Below are positions 59,857 to 64,000 of a stretch of DNA of 64,000 bases, piece after piece. The translations under genes and the position numbers were made by a program. This DNA comes from Benincasa hispida (Eukaryota; Streptophyta; Magnoliopsida; Cucurbitales; Cucurbitaceae). Each line of letters begins with the position of its first letter. The stretch's first letter is position 1. A model generated the notes under the pieces. That model had not been told where the DNA came from and searched no databases. It saw only the letters and a list, made by a program, of their open reading frames with translations. The stretch covers positions 60,060,205-60,124,204 of the forward strand of contig NC_052351.1 of the NCBI RefSeq assembly GCF_009727055.1. The letters run 5' to 3'.

Positions 59857-61252
59857 GGTATAATGTTGGGTAACTTATCTTGGGGACACTATGAATTTGG
59901 TTCACTTTGTATTTGATACAAATGATATGATCCTGAATCGTTCATGTGAAGACATGCGAGTAAAGGCGTCCTATGCAATGCGTTTGCATAAGACCAGACT
60001 GCAAAATAGTCACTTTTACTTTATAACACAGTTTACTGTTAAAACTGACTATTCAATAGATAACCTAGGTAACTCGATCTTAATCCTGAGCTAAATATGA
60101 ACTCCTGTTTATTTGGAATTATCCTTTAATCTGCATGGGTGAGAGTGGGTCGAATCCACCGACTCAATAAGCCTACCGTTTCAAGGATAACACTCAGTAG
60201 ATAGCTAGGGACATAATCCTTCAAGATGGAATTCACTCCTACCCGATTCCAGGGATAGTAGATAAGTTGTTCTCTTAAGTGCTGACTTTAAATCTTGAAC
60301 AAGAGGCCTCAACCTCTCAATGGCCCGAGAGGGACTTGGTTTGGTGGTTGGACCATAAACCAAATCTTCATTAGAGGATCAATGGGACTAAAGGAACAAG
60401 ATGTAATTATAGTGGTAAAATGGTAATTTTGACCTAGATGTAATTATTAACAACCTGTGAAGGAACGACTTATTTATCATGGTTATATCAAGTAGACAGA
60501 AATATATCTACAATGAGGAGAGTGAAGCTACTGGACTATAGTGGAATGTCCCAATAGTTAACTAATGTTGATTAACTAGGTTAAAGAGTCCAGTCGGTTA
60601 ATCTCGGATCGTTGAAGCTCATGATTTGCAGGTCCATTAGGTCTCCCTGCTAGATCATATCGGACTAAACCTTAGAATAGCGTGATGAGAAAATTTGAAA
60701 CGTTAAATTCTATGTAGGAAGTAAACGTTAATTATATTCGATATACTTAACATCTCATCGTTTGATTATGAATTAAAAAATATGGAGAGTTGAAAATATT
60801 TAAATATAATTTAAATATTGTATACATGAATAGGGATTCATGATCGAAATTGATATTAATTATTAATTTAATTATTAATTATTAATTAAATTATTTAATT
60901 AAAAATTAAAAATTAAATGAATTTCAAGAGGTAGTTGGTTTTTCCTCTAAAAACACACAATCTAATTATCTCAGACCTTCTTTTATTCCTTTCAATCCAT
61001 TACAATTTTGGATCCCACAATCTGTTCTAAGACTAAAGAATAGTGAAGAAGACTCTAGCGGTAGTCCACAAAGTGTTCGTAATAAAAAAACATCAAGAAG
61101 ATTGCTTCAATTTCGAGCTACATCAGAGTTTGTTCTTCAATTATGTTTTTTTCTAGTTTTGAACAAGCATGCTTAATCCATAAAATTAATATAATTAGAG
61201 TGCTTTAGATCCTAATTATTTCCACTTGATTGTTCCTTACTCTTACAGTTAT

Positions 61253-62885
61253 ATGATCTATAAGGAGATCCATATAGTTGAAAGTAGAAAGGTCTCTTGT
61301 GTCATTTTTTTCTACAGTAATGGTAGATCCACACTTTTTTAAACTGACGGTTGTGCTGATTATGCCCCCCTTTTGTACTGCTTGAGTCTGTTTCTTAAAA
61401 TCCATCAGATTCAGGAAGTTGCACTTTAACAAACTCAATTTTCTATTTTTCTTTGAGTCGAGATGATTGGTTCTTCCCGACTGCTCCTCTTGATAACCCT
61501 AGGCCAACATTGTCACTGGGAGATTTTCTTTCAGCCAAGATGTTGTCTAACATTTATGATCCTAAATTAAGCATTCTAATAGACTTGCACATAGAATCTT
61601 TCTCGGCCTTAAGGAGTTTTAATTCACGTTTTAAATCAGAAACTATAGACATAAGTCTATGATTGTTAACCAACAGAGATTCAATCCTCTCCTTTTGAAT
61701 GTCAAGAATCTTCAGGTCGTCCCACTACTTGTTAAAGAGTGCTTGATAGGAAGGATTAGATGAAACAGGGTTATTTCACTATTGTCACTCCCAAAAAACA
61801 CATCAAAATCAGGATTCTTGTAAGACGAAGTGTCTAAGTAGATGTTACTGATAAGTACCCTAACATCAACTTCAAATTCACTACTCCCATCAGAATCATC
61901 ATCAGACCAGGTTAAGACAACTTTTATTATGCCTTCTTAGAAATTTTGGGCATTCAGCTTGGAAGGGACAAAAACCTTCACACTATCAGCAATTGAATAA
62001 TTCTTCTTTATTTTGGACATTGATGGACTCAATCTTGTTTGAATCCCTCCTAAAATTTTGAGTTTTGTGTTGTTTAGGGGAAAAATTACTTCCTAATCTA
62101 GTATTCTAAGAACCTGGATTCCCCGACTTCTTTTCAAATCGTTTGAGCACATGATTAAACTTAGACAATAAGAAATAGAGTCAGCAAGAGACTCATCATA
62201 CTCGTCATTCAAATTATCAAGCTCTTCTTCAACTAAGGATTGCAAGGCCACACTCTTAATTTTTTTTCTCCAATTTTCCCTCAACTGACATTTCAAATGT
62301 GAGTAGAGATCCAAATAACTCATCCACTTTCATCTTGGAGATGTCATGGACATCATCAATGGCCGTCACTTTCATGTCAAATTTCTTAGGCAAATACCTA
62401 GGAACATTCCTAACCAATTTTCCTCTTGAGATTTTCTCCTCCAAAGAAAATAACTTATTAGCAATATCAAGTAACCGAACATTAAATTCAACAATCATTT
62501 CATCATCTTACATTTTTAGATTCTCAAACTTCGATTTTAAAAGTTGTAATCTTGACAGCTTGACCTTTGAAGTTCCTTCGTGAGCAATAGACAAAATGTC
62601 CCAAGCTTCATCTTGTTCAGCTTGACATTTAAAGTTCCTTCATCAAACAGAATATGTTGTGATCACACCATTAAGAATATCACTTAAGGCACGAGAATTT
62701 CCAGATAAGCTTAATCGTCAGCTTCAGTCCATTAAATCACTAACTTCATAACATTTTTATCTTCAACATTTTTCATAGTTAGAGGAGACCAACTAGTTAC
62801 AATGGCTTTCTAAGTTTTGCTGTCAATAGACTTCAAGAGTGCAATCATCTTGGCTTTCCAATATAGTAACATACATCAAGCAATT
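61253..62885 (-). pseudogene. Ty1/copia gag remnant (element D, proximal half)
   Basis: Reading down the minus strand: KSIDSKTWKAIV near 62840, then EQDEAWDILSIAHEGTSKVK and LSRLQLLKSKFENL. Next come EFNVRLLDIANKLFSLEEKI and LPKKFDMKVTAID, then KMKVDELFGSLLTFEM (62498-62256), the UBN2-type copia gag. Then comes EEELDNLNDEYDESLADSI, and finally a zinc-knuckle relic (IYHYCRKNDTRDLSTFNY) at about 61270-61330, just before the outer copia's right end. It continues at 29150 on the minus strand. Many frame breaks. Confidence 0.83.
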
Positions 62886-63804
62886 CATAAATCAATATAA
62901 CAACTTATATCAATTCTCATGAAAAGCTACACATGCATACTATACATTATAACACTTATATAATACTTTCAATACATGCTACATGTTTAACCTATGGTGA
63001 GATTTTAAATCTATATGGCATACTTTATGCACACACAAATTTAATTTCATTAAAACATACATTCAAAATGCATAATTAATTAAACACACTATAGTGAATT
63101 GATTTTGGCATCTTAGCTATCAAACAACTAAATTTTACAAGAATAATTCAAAAACCACCTCGAATTGCTCCTAAACACTTCGAACCGATTGGAACCAGTT
63201 GAAATTAGCTTGAGTCGGACTTATTACATGCATTATTTCTTTGGTGTCAATTTCTTATTACATGCATTTGCATGAAATTCATCTATAGATAGATGATTAT
63301 TATTTCTTTTAGAGGTTAATGCAACTTCAATATTAGGAGATAATTGTTATTTCTTATTCTTCACTCCAAACATTCTCCAAATCTTAAAACTTCATTCAAA
63401 TCCCATCAATTTTGTGTCTCGCAACTCATTTCAAGGTCGGAGGATAGCAGGGAATATTCTTACGATAATCCTCATTAAGTTTGTGACTGCAATTAAAGGA
63501 AAATTTGGAGCAATCAAGGAGTTCTACAAAGGTTATACCCTAAAACCCTAACTAGGTTTATTATGAATTTGCATGCTTATTTCATGAAATTATTGTAATT
63601 AGAGTGTTCTTTATCTAATTAGCTTCCGCTATCATATTTGTATGACTATCAGCAATTACAACAGTTACAATATAGTTGAAGCTTAATTTGATACCAAAAC
63701 CGTAATATATCCAACTTTAGCAACCAACAACATTCATCACATGAATTAACACCCACCAAGCTTAATATAAAATTTAGTGCTTAAAACATGCTCTGATGTC
63801 AATT
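62886..63804 (-). mobile_element. family-A copia leader in minus orientation, with an LTR fragment inserted
   Basis: 62886-63240 read on the minus strand matches the family-A leader at 31400-31720 (GTGTTTAATTAATTATGCAT, TAAAATCTCACCATAGG, CGGTTCGAAGTGTTTAG). 63650-63790 matches its start (GTTGGATATATTACGGTTTT). Between them, about 63243-63645, lies a plus-oriented family-A LTR 3' fragment (AACTCATTTCAAGG, GAGTTCTACAAAGG, TAATTAGAGTG). The leader runs straight into the UBN2 gag of element D, which may mark a truncation or a hybrid element. Confidence 0.6.
63787..63802 (-). promoter_or_regulatory. primer-binding site of the right-edge copia
   Basis: On the minus strand TTGACATCAGAGCATG, a two-base variant of TTGGTATCAGAGC, precedes the leader. 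Confidence 0.65.
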
Positions 63805-64000
63805 GATGGAACTAAAAACACGCATGCAGAAACAATTAAGATATTAAATACACTAATTTCATTAATTTTAACTACTAAGCATGTAAGTTCAAGCTATAAA
63901 AAACAGAGTTCGATAAACTTACTTTGATGAAGCTCGAAATTGAATCAATTCGTTGATTGTTTCTGATCACAAACAATTCTGGACCACAATTAGAGTCTTT
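63804..64000 (-). repeat. LTR end of the right-edge copia (continues outside)
   Basis: On the minus strand this ends ...TTTTTAGTTCCATCA next to the PBS, with GTCCAGAATTGTTTGTG and TTAGTGTATTTAATATC upstream. This parallels the distal part of family-A LTRs (for example 33340-33550). The window edge cuts it. Confidence 0.55.

Larger units (their letters stand above)
29156..61247 (+). mobile_element. outer copia element (family A), 32.1 kb as it stands with nested insertions
   Basis: 5' LTR 29156-30998, PBS, leader (30999-31926 and 42522-43457), gag (43458-43929 and 53958 onward), pol to about 57430, polypurine tract, 3' LTR 57548-61247. The outer LTRs share the same closing words TGTTCCTTACTCTTACA, unlike the inner pair, which both close with TTAACACCAACA. 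Removing the inner copia, gypsy and solo LTR insertions leaves a normally ordered copia of about 9.4 kb. gag and pol contain many stops. Confidence 0.82.
57548..61247 (+). repeat. 3' LTR of the outer copia, split by a family-B solo LTR
   Basis: It starts TGTTTAGTTTTATGTCC after the purine tract AGTCCAAGTGGGAGTT and ends TTCCTTACTCTTACA. It is interrupted at 57776 and resumes at 59862 (AATGTTGGGTAAC). Apart from the insertion it is about 1.6 kb. Minus-strand copia sequence follows directly at 61253. Confidence 0.82.

Noticed and set aside
29156..61247. Tandem copia array sharing LTRs through unequal recombination
   Set aside because: LTR closing sequences pair outer with outer and inner with inner, and the leader is split with 5-bp flanking repeats, so nesting explains it better.
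1..64000. Endogenous viral sequence
   Set aside because: All RT-bearing pieces show Ty1/copia or Ty3/gypsy order with LTRs or purine tracts; no capsid-movement protein or pararetroviral layout is seen.
1..64000. A new defence-like or biosynthetic gene cluster
   Set aside because: Apart from one SDR gene, every readable protein belongs to transposable elements; nothing supports a multi-gene system.

Overview
The window is plant nuclear DNA. It has AT-rich intergenic sequence, one gene with canonical GT-AG introns, and otherwise layers of Ty1/copia, Ty3/gypsy and CACTA elements. Repeat style and the wording of the gag-pol remnants suggest a dicot, possibly a cucurbit; the family is a guess from recollection.

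Left arm (1-11.8 kb): a copia RT/RNase H remnant with the start of its 3' LTR, a degenerate tandem array, then an old minus-strand Ty3/gypsy gag-protease copy cut into three pieces. One cut is a solo LTR (about 2798-4581, family B). The other is a 5.35 kb CACTA element (4901-10252) with matching termini and palindromic subterminal repeats, but no recognisable transposase.

Middle (11.8-29.15 kb): the 5' part of a second CACTA element with a broken Tnp2 transposase. It is interrupted by a copia-type LTR, which is itself interrupted by a complete non-autonomous gypsy-like element (16430-22388, perfect 5-bp TSD, 2.2-2.3 kb LTRs, only 1.46 kb of non-coding interior). Then comes the only intact host gene, a three-exon short-chain dehydrogenase/reductase (23960-27507), followed by a minus-strand copia remnant.

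Right arm (29.15-64 kb): a nested stack supported by target-site duplications. An outer copia (29156-61247) sits inside the minus-strand copia remnant, whose other half resumes at 61253. Inside the outer copia are an inner copia of the same family (31927-42521, in the leader), a 10 kb Athila-like gypsy (43930-53952, in gag) and a family-B solo LTR (57777-59856, in the 3' LTR). The inner copia's 3' LTR carries a solo LTR of the gypsy family (39967-41635). The right edge holds another copia leader, PBS and LTR end in minus orientation.

Only the SDR gene looks functional. The gag-pol regions carry stops, frameshifts or deletions. I see no tRNA or rRNA gene, no CRISPR array, and no clear new multi-gene system. 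The unusual content is structural: insertion order, an LTR micro-inversion between TA tracts, minisatellite changes between paired LTRs, and exon-like segments inside a CACTA element.
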